Shown here one piece after another: positions 49,228 to 57,285 of a stretch of DNA of 64,000 nucleotides. Where the stretch lies: positions 3,410,001-3,474,000 of the forward strand of contig CBDDLA010000001.1 of NCBI GenBank assembly GCA_965230485.1. The letters run 5' to 3'. Below the pieces are notes generated by a model that did not search any database, was not told the DNA's origin, and saw nothing but the letters and a program-made list of their open reading frames with translations. This DNA is from Putridiphycobacter sp965230485 (GTDB lineage Bacteria > Bacteroidota > Bacteroidia > Flavobacteriales_D > Crocinitomicaceae). Positions within the stretch are counted from its first letter, which is position 1. Each line of letters opens with the position of its first letter. The position numbers were made by a program, and so were the translations under genes.

Positions 49228-49833
49228 ATGAATAGGAAAAAATTTCTTTTTGCTTCAACCATGACCGTAATTGGATGGTCTACTTTTGGCTCAGTTGTTA
49301 AACTAGATGATAATAAATTTACTGGAGATTGTGAAACTACAGATGATATTCTTGGTCCTTTCTATAGACCAAATGCGCCTATTAGAAACGATCTAACTTA
49401 TGATGGTTTGAGGGGGAGTAGAATAGAAATTAAAGGAATCGTATATGGTTCAGATTGCGAAACACCTTTAAAAAATGCTCTTGTTGAAATTTGGCATGCA
49501 AACGCTAATGGAGAATATGATAATGATTCAAGTCTCTACAGACAAAGAGCAAGTTTAATGACAAATGAAAAAGGAGAATATTCTTTTCTAACAATTATTC
49601 CTGGAAAATACCTCAATGGGGATTTATTTAGACCATCACACGTTCATTTTAGGGTAACTGAAAAAAAGTCAAAGGAGTTAATTTCTCAGATCTATTTTAA
49701 AGATGATCCCCACATCAATAAGGATCCTTGGGCTTCAAAACTAAAAGCTAAGGAACGTATTCTTCCATTGATTCTAGAAGACACTAAGGGTAATATTGTT
49801 GTTAATTTTAATATTTACCTTAAAAAGAAATAA
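49228..49833 (+). CDS. Exported intradiol ring-cleavage dioxygenase-like protein
   Basis: The 201-residue protein has a hydrophobic N-terminus after NRKK, probably a signal or anchor, and a catechol/protocatechuate dioxygenase fold: DILGPFYRPNAPIR, VEIWHANANGEYD, IIPGKYLNGDLFRPSHVHF. All four non-haem iron(III) ligands are present (Y97, Y128, H138, H140). No other aromatic-degradation gene is nearby, so it may act alone on an extracellular or periplasmic catechol. The N-terminus is not a clear twin-arginine signal. Confidence 0.85.
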   Translation: MNRKKFLFASTMTVIGWSTFGSVVKLDDNKFTGDCETTDDILGPFYRPNAPIRNDLTYDGLRGSRIEIKGIVYGSDCETPLKNALVEIWHANANGEYDNDSSLYRQRASLMTNEKGEYSFLTIIPGKYLNGDLFRPSHVHFRVTEKKSKELISQIYFKDDPHINKDPWASKLKAKERILPLILEDTKGNIVVNFNIYLKKK

Positions 49834-49888
49834 GAGATTGATATTACATTTCTTTTTGAATCGAGAAAAACATTAATATCTTTAAAAA

Positions 49889-50215
49889 ATGAATTGGAAG
49901 GAAAGTCTCGAATATTATGATACCTTAGTCAAACAGTGTGATCGGTTTGAAAGAAAAGGTAAAACCATGCCGTATACTTCTGCCAATGGATATATGTTTT
50001 CTCTCTTAAACAAAAATGCAGAAATTGGCATCCGTTTTTCAAAGCAAATACAAGAACGATACATAAAAGAATTCAACAGTTCGCTATACAAATCGTATAA
50101 TGCAATTATGAAAGGCTATGTCTTAATTCCAGAAGAAGTATTGAAAGACGAAGTAAAGATGGTGGCTTTATTGAATGAAAGCTACGATTATGTAATGACT
50201 TTACCAACTAAATAA
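49889..50215 (+). CDS. Conserved-looking small protein of unknown function (possible TfoX-N-like fold)
   Basis: The 108-residue soluble protein begins MNWKESLEYYDTLVKQCDRF and contains KTMPYTSANGYMFSLLNKNA, GIRFSKQIQERYIKEF and MKGYVLIPEEVL. Its arrangement of a basic helix, glycine turn and strand pairs recalls the N-terminal domain of TfoX/Sxy, but this is only a resemblance. No signal, membrane helix or catalytic cluster is visible. It is a single gene between the dioxygenase and the convergent epimerase gene. Confidence 0.65.
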   Translation: MNWKESLEYYDTLVKQCDRFERKGKTMPYTSANGYMFSLLNKNAEIGIRFSKQIQERYIKEFNSSLYKSYNAIMKGYVLIPEEVLKDEVKMVALLNESYDYVMTLPTK

Positions 50216-50348
50216 ATTTATTTATGAGGTGTTTGAATACTTAGCTAGTAATTTAATTGGTAACCATTTGTTAGATAATTGAGAACGTTCTATTAATCAA
50301 TTGTCATAATGTGTAGGTATCTTTATAAGATGTCAACACATTACTCGT

Positions 50349-51293
50349 CTAATTATTCATTCTGGCCAAAAAAAGTTTATCCGCTAATAACTTCTTGATT
50401 CCATCCTCAACTTCAAGTAATTCTCGTTTTAGAACTTTTCGCATTTTAGCATTATCAGGTTGCCTTCTAGTCATATCACCATCCTTTAATGGAGGCAAGA
50501 ATACAATTTCAGACTGACTATTAGTGATTCTGAGGATTAATTTAGCAAGTTCTAGTATAGAAATGACTTTATCTCCACCGATATTAATTACATCATTTAC
50601 GAAAAGATTTTCATCTAAAGTTTTAATTGTTGTTTCTATATTATCGTCAACAAAACAAAAAGTTCTTGTTTGAGAGCCGTCTCCATAAATGGTTATTGGT
50701 TCATTTTTTAGGGCGCTTGCAATAAATTTACTCATTACAAAGTCCTGCGTTTGATTTGGACCATAAGTATTAAAGAATCTAAAAATGGTATAGTTTAAAC
50801 CAAATTCTTGGAAATATGATTTACAAAAAGCTTCACCTACATTTTTAACCACTGCATAAGGAACTCTTGAATTCAATGGAGTAGTTTCTTCATTCTGAGG
50901 AATACTAACAGGCTCACCATAAACTTCAGATGAAGATGAAAAGAAAAATCGTTTAACACCAGTGTTTTTGGAAATGGTGAGAATATTTTTAATGCCCTCG
51001 ATATCATCAAGTACTTTCACAGGGTTTTCTTGTGTTCTTTGAACGCCAACATATGCTGCATAATGGAAAACAAAATCAAACGTAGTCGACAACATTATTT
51101 CAGTCATCTCTTGCTTGTCATTTGCATCCGCCTTAATAAACTTTAGTCGGCTGTGAGACAAGTTAAGTTTTGAAATATCACCAGTCGATAAATCGTCTAC
51201 TACTGTTACATATGTATTCTCATCCTTTAAGAGCCCTTCAGTTAAAGCACTTCCTACATTACCAGCACCACCGGTTACCAATATTTTGCGCAT
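50349..51293 (-). CDS. NAD-dependent nucleotide-sugar epimerase/dehydratase
   Basis: The 314-residue extended short-chain dehydrogenase has GGAGNVGSALTEGL (nucleotide-binding GxxGxxG), the active-site serine region FSSSSEVYGEP and the YAVVK catalytic Y-x3-K near 146-150, then FRFFNTYGPNQ and RTFCFVDDNIETTI. This layout fits UDP-glucuronate decarboxylase or UDP-glucose 4-epimerase-type enzymes. It is divergent from a GT4 glycosyltransferase with 138 bp between, consistent with a surface-glycan locus. The exact sugar is not determined. Confidence 0.88.
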   Translation of the reverse strand: MRKILVTGGAGNVGSALTEGLLKDENTYVTVVDDLSTGDISKLNLSHSRLKFIKADANDKQEMTEIMLSTTFDFVFHYAAYVGVQRTQENPVKVLDDIEGIKNILTISKNTGVKRFFFSSSSEVYGEPVSIPQNEETTPLNSRVPYAVVKNVGEAFCKSYFQEFGLNYTIFRFFNTYGPNQTQDFVMSKFIASALKNEPITIYGDGSQTRTFCFVDDNIETTIKTLDENLFVNDVINIGGDKVISILELAKLILRITNSQSEIVFLPPLKDGDMTRRQPDNAKMRKVLKRELLEVEDGIKKLLADKLFLARMNN

Positions 51294-51431
51294 TTTTTTA
51301 GATATTTTTTGGGTGATAAATATACGATAATTATAGTACTATTATAAGGGAAGAAAGGTTCCTTTTTTAATTTAATATCACATTTCGTGTATGCCGTATT
51401 TACAAATTGTTGATACCTTTATCCGCCTACT

Positions 51432-52640
51432 ATGAAAAAACGACTTCATATCATATCAGACCGATACCCTTATGGATCAGGAGAGCAATTTTTTGAAAAT
51501 GAAATTATAGAATTATCAAAAAAATTTGATTCAATCGTTTTGTATCCTCTTAGTCATAAAGGTGATGATGAAATGAGAGTAATTCCAGGTAATGTGAGGG
51601 TTAATTCAAATCTTGCTAACATGGATTTCAAGTTTTCCAAAACAGACTTCCTAAGATATTTCAGATTAATTTTATCTATACTTTGTCTAGAACTCTTGAA
51701 ATCGAATAGAAAAAGGTATATCCTTAAAAAATTCAAGAAGCTTGCAACGTCTGTTATCCGTGCAATTAAGTTAGGTGAGACATTTAAGTCCGGGATTACC
51801 AATAATTTCGATAACTATTATTATTCATTTTGGATGAACTCTGGTGCGCTCTCACTAGCTATCCTGAAAAAAAAGAAACAAATCAATGATTTTCAATTTA
51901 GGGTTAATGGTTTTGATATTTTTGAGACCCGATACGCAGGAGGATATATGCCTTTTCGATTCTTTAATTTAAAAATGGTTAAACAAGTCTTCGTTTTGTC
52001 GAATCCAGCGGTAGCTCATCTAAAAAACATTCGATATTATCCAGAAAAATTAAAATTAGCGCATTATGGGGTCTATGATCAGGGGAAGAACCCTTTTGTT
52101 GAAAAGCCAATATTTCAAGTTGTATCATGTTCTGGACTAGTTAAAATTAAGCGAGTTGATAAAATTATTGAATCTCTGAAATTATTGAACTTGGATATTA
52201 ATTGGACTCATTTTGGAGATGGACCATTAAGAAATGAATTAGAGTTGCAGGCTAAAGATTTACCTAAAAACATAACTTATGAGTTTAAGGGAAATAGACC
52301 AAACTCTGAAATTATTAACTTATACAAAACACAGCCAGTATCATTATTCATCCACATGAGTGAAACGGAAGGTCTTGGAATGGCTATAGTAGAAGCGCAA
52401 AGTTTTGGTATTCCTGCGGTTGTATTAGGTGTGGGGGGAGTAATTGATATTGTTAATCAACAATCAGGTCTTGCTTTAGATGAACACGCCACGATTAAGG
52501 AAATTTCTGAGGCAATTCAATTGGCTTTGACATCTAAAATTAATTCTCTTTCTTTCCGAGATCAAGTAAAAGCTGAGACATTTCTTAAATTTAATGCAAA
52601 ACAAAACTACAACAAACTGTATATTGATTTAACGAACTAA
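51432..52640 (+). CDS. GT4-family glycosyltransferase
   Basis: The 402-residue GT-B protein starts MKKRLHIISDRYPYGSGEQF (N-domain), continues with FQVVSCSGLVKIKRVDKIIE (start of the C-domain) and has SETEGLGMAIVEAQSFGIP near 313, whose two glutamates give the EX7E motif. It should transfer a sugar in surface polysaccharide or lipid glycan synthesis. It lies opposite an epimerase gene that could supply its donor. The acceptor is unknown. Confidence 0.88.
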   Translation: MKKRLHIISDRYPYGSGEQFFENEIIELSKKFDSIVLYPLSHKGDDEMRVIPGNVRVNSNLANMDFKFSKTDFLRYFRLILSILCLELLKSNRKRYILKKFKKLATSVIRAIKLGETFKSGITNNFDNYYYSFWMNSGALSLAILKKKKQINDFQFRVNGFDIFETRYAGGYMPFRFFNLKMVKQVFVLSNPAVAHLKNIRYYPEKLKLAHYGVYDQGKNPFVEKPIFQVVSCSGLVKIKRVDKIIESLKLLNLDINWTHFGDGPLRNELELQAKDLPKNITYEFKGNRPNSEIINLYKTQPVSLFIHMSETEGLGMAIVEAQSFGIPAVVLGVGGVIDIVNQQSGLALDEHATIKEISEAIQLALTSKINSLSFRDQVKAETFLKFNAKQNYNKLYIDLTN

Positions 52641-52783
52641 TAAGTTCGAATACTTGATCTTAAGTTTTAAAGGTATCTACTATAAATTATAAAACTTTGC
52701 CATTCTTTCTAAATTTTATTTCTTAAGTGGCATTATTTTTATTTTTTTATCCCAAAATATTTTTTTAGGTAAGACTAAAATTA

Positions 52784-52791
52784 TATTTTTG
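52784..52791 (+). promoter_or_regulatory. Bacteroidota -7 box for the TonB-dependent receptor gene
   Basis: TATTTTTG matches TAnnTTTG, 18 nt before the ATG at 52810. Confidence 0.5.
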
Positions 52792-52809
52792 CTGAACTAA
52801 AACATCATC

Positions 52810-55134
52810 ATGTATCTTAGAAATTCGATTTTTTTATTGTTAAGTCTTTTTTGCATTTCCATGCCTGTTATGGCTCAAAGAGGTAATATTAGTGGAGAAG
52901 TGCGTGATGATACAAGTGTATTGCCATATGCCAATGTGATTATTAAAGAGCTCAACAGAGTCAGTAAATCAGATATTAAAGGAAAGTACACTTTCTTGAA
53001 TATTCCTTATGGAACATACACTCTTGAGTCAGATTATTTAGGTTATAAAACCATTAGTAAGGTAATTTCTATCACTGATAAATTGCCTGATGCTGAAGTG
53101 GACATTGAATTTACAGAATCAATTATGTCGTTTGATGAAATTGTGGTAACAGGCACAAAAACAGAAAAGCGACAAACAGATTCACCCATAATTGTTAATG
53201 TCTTGAATAGCCAATCACTTGATAATGTGCAAGCTTGTAATTTATCTGAAGGATTGAAATTTCAACCGGGGTTAAGAGTAGAAACAGATTGTCAAACATG
53301 TAATTATACACAATTGCGAATGAATGGTTTGGCAGGTGGATACTCACAAATTTTAATAAATGGGCGTCCAATTTTTAGCCCTTTAACTGGGCTTTATGGG
53401 ATGGAACAATTGCCAGTTAATATGATTGATAGAATTGAAGTAGTTAGGGGAGGAGGCTCATCTTTATATGGATCCAGTGCAATTGGAGGAACCGTTAATG
53501 TGATTACAAAATTACCAAAAAAAAACAGTTACAGCTTAAATTACAATTATCACCAAATTAATAACCAAACGAATGATCATCAAATATTGGGAAATGCCTC
53601 ATTAGTTTCAAAGAATAGTAAATCAGGAATTTCATTCTTTATGAATCACAGACAAAGAGATTTTTATGACCACAATGCCGATAATTTTTCAGAGATCCCT
53701 TTGATAGAAAGCACATCTTTTGGAACAAATGTTTTTCTTTTACCTGGCAAAGATCAAAAATTGGAACTAAGTTTAAGTTACTTAAATGAATATCGTTTTG
53801 GAGGAGAAATGTCAAATCTTAGATCTCCAGCGTATCTTACAAGCCAAGCAGAGGAGAGAACGCATCATGTTGGGATGGGGAGTTTAGATTACCAGATTAA
53901 TTTTAATGAGTATAAGTCTAGTTTTATTGCCTATGTTGCTGCGCAATATACAGCAAGAGATCATTATACAGGCATTTTTCCAGATTTTCCAATTGATATT
54001 AAACAACATCTTGAAAACCCTCCATATGGTACTTCAGACGTTGCAACCATTAATTTTGGCGTACAACTTAATCACAAACTAAACAATTTTCTTGGCGGAA
54101 CTAATGTGCTTATACTTGGAACAGAATATTTATATGATGATGTTTATGATGAAATTATTGCCTACAATTATCTAATTGATCAAACTACAAGGGACTTAGG
54201 AACGTTTTTACAAAGTGACTGGGAGATTATTCCTAAGTTATCACTTTTAAGCGGTATCCGCATGGATTTTCACAACTTGGTCGACCAACCTATTCTTAGT
54301 CCAAGAGCTTCACTATTATATAAGTTGAAGGATTACACTCAATTAAGGCTTAATTATGGAGCTGGCTTCAGAGCCCCACAGGCTTTTGATACTGATTTAC
54401 ATATTGCTTTTGCTGGTGGAGGTATTTCACGCGTTAGTCTATCGCCAGAACTTACATCTGAAAGGTCTCATAGCTTAAGTGCTTCTATAAATTATGATCG
54501 ACCTACTGAACATTTTATAGTTGGTTATACAATAGAAGGGTTCTACACCCGACTCAATAATGCCTTCTTTCTTCAACCCATTGGAGAAGATGATTTTGGC
54601 GAAAGATTTGAAAAACAAAATGGACAAGGGGCAGAGGTTAAAGGGGTGACTGCAGAGTTAAGGGCCAATTTTAATCGTAAACTTCAACTGGAAGCAGGGT
54701 TAACTTGGCAAAGTAGTTTATTTGATGATCCTGTTCAATACATTGATGGTTTAGACGGCATAAGAGAATTTATAAGAACCCCAAATCAATATGGATTTGC
54801 AATGATCAGTTGGACCCCAAATAAAAAAATAAATGTAAACATTAATTATGTTTATACCGGGGCTATGCAAGTTCCCCATTTTGCCGGGGCACCAAATCAA
54901 GATGAAGATGAGATATTTCAATCTCCATCTTTTTCTAATTTGAGTGGAAAGTTTGGCTATACCTTTAAATTTTCTAAACTCAAATCTAATTTAGAATTAT
55001 ACTCTGGGATTAAGAACATTTTTAATGCTTATCAATCCGACTTTGATATTGGAAAAAATAGGGACAGCAATTTTGTTTTCGGCCCTGCTCAGCCTCGTAC
55101 TATATATCTCGGAATTAAATTAAGCTCGCTATAG
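52810..55134 (+). CDS. TonB-dependent outer-membrane receptor with N-terminal carboxypeptidase-regulatory domain
   Basis: The 774-residue protein has a signal peptide (ending VMAQ), a carboxypeptidase-regulatory-like domain (about 25-105; GNISGEVRDDTSVLPYANVI), a TonB-box/plug (about 110-230; DEIVVTGTKTEKRQT, VNMIDRIEVVRGGGSSLYGS) and a barrel ending FGPAQPRTIYLGIKLSSL. The plug carries a CQTCNYTQLRMNGLAGGY segment with a CxxC pair, seen in some metal- or corrin-type receptors but not decisive. It imports a scarce ligand using TonB energy. DUF6249, ECF sigma and putative anti-sigma genes follow after 100 bp. Confidence 0.92.
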   Translation: MYLRNSIFLLLSLFCISMPVMAQRGNISGEVRDDTSVLPYANVIIKELNRVSKSDIKGKYTFLNIPYGTYTLESDYLGYKTISKVISITDKLPDAEVDIEFTESIMSFDEIVVTGTKTEKRQTDSPIIVNVLNSQSLDNVQACNLSEGLKFQPGLRVETDCQTCNYTQLRMNGLAGGYSQILINGRPIFSPLTGLYGMEQLPVNMIDRIEVVRGGGSSLYGSSAIGGTVNVITKLPKKNSYSLNYNYHQINNQTNDHQILGNASLVSKNSKSGISFFMNHRQRDFYDHNADNFSEIPLIESTSFGTNVFLLPGKDQKLELSLSYLNEYRFGGEMSNLRSPAYLTSQAEERTHHVGMGSLDYQINFNEYKSSFIAYVAAQYTARDHYTGIFPDFPIDIKQHLENPPYGTSDVATINFGVQLNHKLNNFLGGTNVLILGTEYLYDDVYDEIIAYNYLIDQTTRDLGTFLQSDWEIIPKLSLLSGIRMDFHNLVDQPILSPRASLLYKLKDYTQLRLNYGAGFRAPQAFDTDLHIAFAGGGISRVSLSPELTSERSHSLSASINYDRPTEHFIVGYTIEGFYTRLNNAFFLQPIGEDDFGERFEKQNGQGAEVKGVTAELRANFNRKLQLEAGLTWQSSLFDDPVQYIDGLDGIREFIRTPNQYGFAMISWTPNKKINVNINYVYTGAMQVPHFAGAPNQDEDEIFQSPSFSNLSGKFGYTFKFSKLKSNLELYSGIKNIFNAYQSDFDIGKNRDSNFVFGPAQPRTIYLGIKLSSL

Positions 55135-55234
55135 TAAGATTTATACTTTAGTATTTTCTTATTTTTCTTCTCTTTTTTGTAACCAGTTTATAAGTTTTGG
55201 TGACTAATGTAATAAATCAATTAAAATATAAATT

Positions 55235-55579
55235 ATGTTTCAAGCAGTAGAGATTATTATTCCAATAGCAGGTATGGCATTTGTGTTAGCAATTGTATAC
55301 ATTGCAATTACCGCTAATCACCGAAAGGAAATGGCAATGATTGAGGCAGGGATGAATCCATTAAAAGAAAAAAAAAATAACCATTCAAGAATAAGGACTG
55401 CTTTATTATTATTGTTTGTGCCTACGGGAATTTTAGTTGGCAATATTGTTGCCCCATATATTCATACGCTTGACACAAGTGAAGCTGGATTATTATTTGG
55501 CTTTTTATTTGGCGGAGTTGCTTTGGTTGCATCATATTTTTTGGAGCGTATATTCGAACAAGATACTGAAGAAGACTAA
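55235..55579 (+). CDS. DUF6249-like small membrane protein
   Basis: The 114-residue product begins with a periplasm-facing or membrane helix (EIIIPIAGMAFVLAIVYIAI), a short cytoplasmic arm NHRKEMAMIEAGMNPLKEKK and two further helices (IRTALLLLFVPTGILVGNIV, GLLFGFLFGGVALVASYFLE). DUF6249 proteins are typically next to sigma/anti-sigma genes, as here: the ECF gene starts with GTG at the base after this stop codon. A role in sigma control is inferred from this arrangement. Confidence 0.8.
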   Translation: MFQAVEIIIPIAGMAFVLAIVYIAITANHRKEMAMIEAGMNPLKEKKNNHSRIRTALLLLFVPTGILVGNIVAPYIHTLDTSEAGLLFGFLFGGVALVASYFLERIFEQDTEED

Positions 55580-56143
55580 GTGGAAGAAGAAAGGCAAATT
55601 ATTCTAAAGATAAAGTCGGGAGATTATCAAGCGTTTTCCGTTCTGGTCAATAGATATAAAAATATGGTTTATTCATTGGTCCTAAGAATGGTATCGAATC
55701 AAGAAGATGCTGAAGAGGTGACGCAAGATGCTTTTATTAAAGCATTCAAAGCCATCAAGCAATTCAAGTTAAAATCAAAATTTTCTACGTGGCTTTATAA
55801 AATTGCCTACTTCACTGCAATTAATCATCTTAGAAAGCATGAATTACTAACTAGTCCAATAGACTTTGAACGAATTACCAATACAGATGATTCAGTAATT
55901 GATAAGATGAATTTAGATGAACAACGGATTTATATTAATAAAGCTATGTCCTATTTAAAACCAATTGAACGACAATTACTCGCTTTATATTACTTAAAAG
56001 AGTTTTCAAACAAAGAAATTGGTAAAATCACGGGGCTTAGTCAATCTAATATAAAAGTGAGCTTGATGAGAAGTCGTAAAAAAATGGCTGGTATTTTAAA
56101 TGCCTTATTAAATGATGAAATAGAATTACTTATTAAAAAATAA
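55580..56143 (+). CDS. ECF-family RNA polymerase sigma factor
   Basis: The 187-residue protein begins at GTG 55580, immediately after the DUF6249 stop. Region 2 (about 10-85; QDAFIKAFKAIKQFKLKSKF, then STWLYKIAYFTAINHLRK) and region 4 (about 120-175; KPIERQLLALYYLKEFSNKE, then SNIKVSLMRSRKKM) are clear. It forms a three-gene unit with DUF6249 before and a probable membrane anti-sigma 2 nt after. Its targets are not known, but the adjacent receptor gene is a candidate. Confidence 0.92.
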   Translation: MEEERQIILKIKSGDYQAFSVLVNRYKNMVYSLVLRMVSNQEDAEEVTQDAFIKAFKAIKQFKLKSKFSTWLYKIAYFTAINHLRKHELLTSPIDFERITNTDDSVIDKMNLDEQRIYINKAMSYLKPIERQLLALYYLKEFSNKEIGKITGLSQSNIKVSLMRSRKKMAGILNALLNDEIELLIKK

Positions 56144-56145
56144 AG

Positions 56146-56514
56146 ATGGAAGAGGAGAAAGATAAATTATATCAATATTTTAATCACGCTGACAAGCACG
56201 AAGCTTCTTCAGATTTAACCGATTCGGTAATGAATAGTGTTGAGTCAATTGTGGACGCACCATTTATTGTGAAACCTTTGATTTCAAGTAAAGCTTGGAT
56301 ATATATATTCATTTCTGCATTGTTTGTAATTGCGGGAAGTTTTGGTCTCGAACTAACAACTACAATCAAGAAAGTTCCATTATTTTTCGATTGGGAAAAT
56401 ATAGCTATCAGAGATTTTACGACTTCAATAAAAATTGGCATAGTTGTCTTATCAATGCTCCTTATTTTAACAATGGCTGATATTGTTTATCGCAGAATGA
56501 AAAAGATAGCTTAA
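56146..56514 (+). CDS. Small membrane protein, probable anti-sigma partner
   Basis: The 122-residue protein has a polar N-terminal part (1-45; KLYQYFNHADKHEASSDL) and two membrane helices (about 50-68, WIYIFISALFVIAGSFGLEL, and about 95-112, IGIVVLSMLLILTMADIVYR) with a basic tail. No zinc-binding motif is seen. Its place 2 nt after the sigma gene suggests it anchors or inhibits that sigma, as in other Bacteroidota sigma/anti-sigma/DUF6249 sets. Its stop is 2 nt from the stop of the convergent bshB1. Confidence 0.68.
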   Translation: MEEEKDKLYQYFNHADKHEASSDLTDSVMNSVESIVDAPFIVKPLISSKAWIYIFISALFVIAGSFGLELTTTIKKVPLFFDWENIAIRDFTTSIKIGIVVLSMLLILTMADIVYRRMKKIA

Positions 56515-56516
56515 CT

Positions 56517-57233
56517 CTATAATAATTTAGTAATATCATCTACACCTGGTACACGCTCAACAGTGAAACCCTCAGCATAATTAACACCTATACTCCTGCC
56601 AAACTCTTTCCAACGACCTTTTAAGAAATCAAAGAAATCTTCTCCTGAAATTGGGGTCAGAGGCTCTTTAGAATCTGGATTAAAAAATTGTGTTTTAAAG
56701 GCTTTAATGCTTTCTATTTTTTGATCGATCACGTCTGAAATATCTACCGCAAAGTCTGGCTGAATATAACGGTCCTGAATATAAAAAAATAAAGATTTTG
56801 GTCTCCATGGCTTCTGAATTTCACCATTCCATTTAGTTTCAATTTTTCGTAAACCAGATAAAAACACTGCTTCTCTTATCAACTGAGATGCTCTCCCATG
56901 GTCAGGATGACGGTCTGAAATAGCATTGGCTAAAATGACTTTTGGCCGAAAACGACGAATTTGAGAGACAACTGTCAATTTATTTTCTTTAGATACTTCA
57001 AAAAAACCGTCAGCCATTTTTAAGTTTTCTCTAGCGCTTAAACCAATTATATTGCTGGCCGCTTCTGACTCTGCATAACGTGTACTAACTGTTCCTCTTG
57101 AGCCTAATTCACCTTGTGTCAAATCGACAATTGCAGCAGTTTTCCCCATAGCAATATGCTTTAATAATGTTCCAGATGCTGAAAGTTCAATATCATCAGG
57201 ATGGGCGGCAAATGCTAAAATATCTACAGTCAT
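56517..57233 (-). CDS. bshB1: Bacillithiol biosynthesis deacetylase BshB1
   Basis: BshB1 removes the acetyl group from GlcNAc-malate in bacillithiol synthesis. The start is ATG 57233 (MTVDILAFAAHPDDIELSAS), since the longer frame adds an unconserved prefix. The 238-residue LmbE/PIG-L-type protein has the zinc motif AAHPDD (10-15), QGELGSRGT, ANAISDRHPDHGRAS with the further metal ligand histidines, and EGFTVERVPGVDDI near the end. This tells that the organism makes bacillithiol. It follows a GT87-like gene on the same strand after 52 nt. Confidence 0.92.
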   Translation of the reverse strand: MTVDILAFAAHPDDIELSASGTLLKHIAMGKTAAIVDLTQGELGSRGTVSTRYAESEAASNIIGLSARENLKMADGFFEVSKENKLTVVSQIRRFRPKVILANAISDRHPDHGRASQLIREAVFLSGLRKIETKWNGEIQKPWRPKSLFFYIQDRYIQPDFAVDISDVIDQKIESIKAFKTQFFNPDSKEPLTPISGEDFFDFLKGRWKEFGRSIGVNYAEGFTVERVPGVDDITKLL

Positions 57234-57285
57234 TTCTTTTTTGAACAAAGGTAGCAGAATCATTTACTCATAAAGGTAACTTGGG

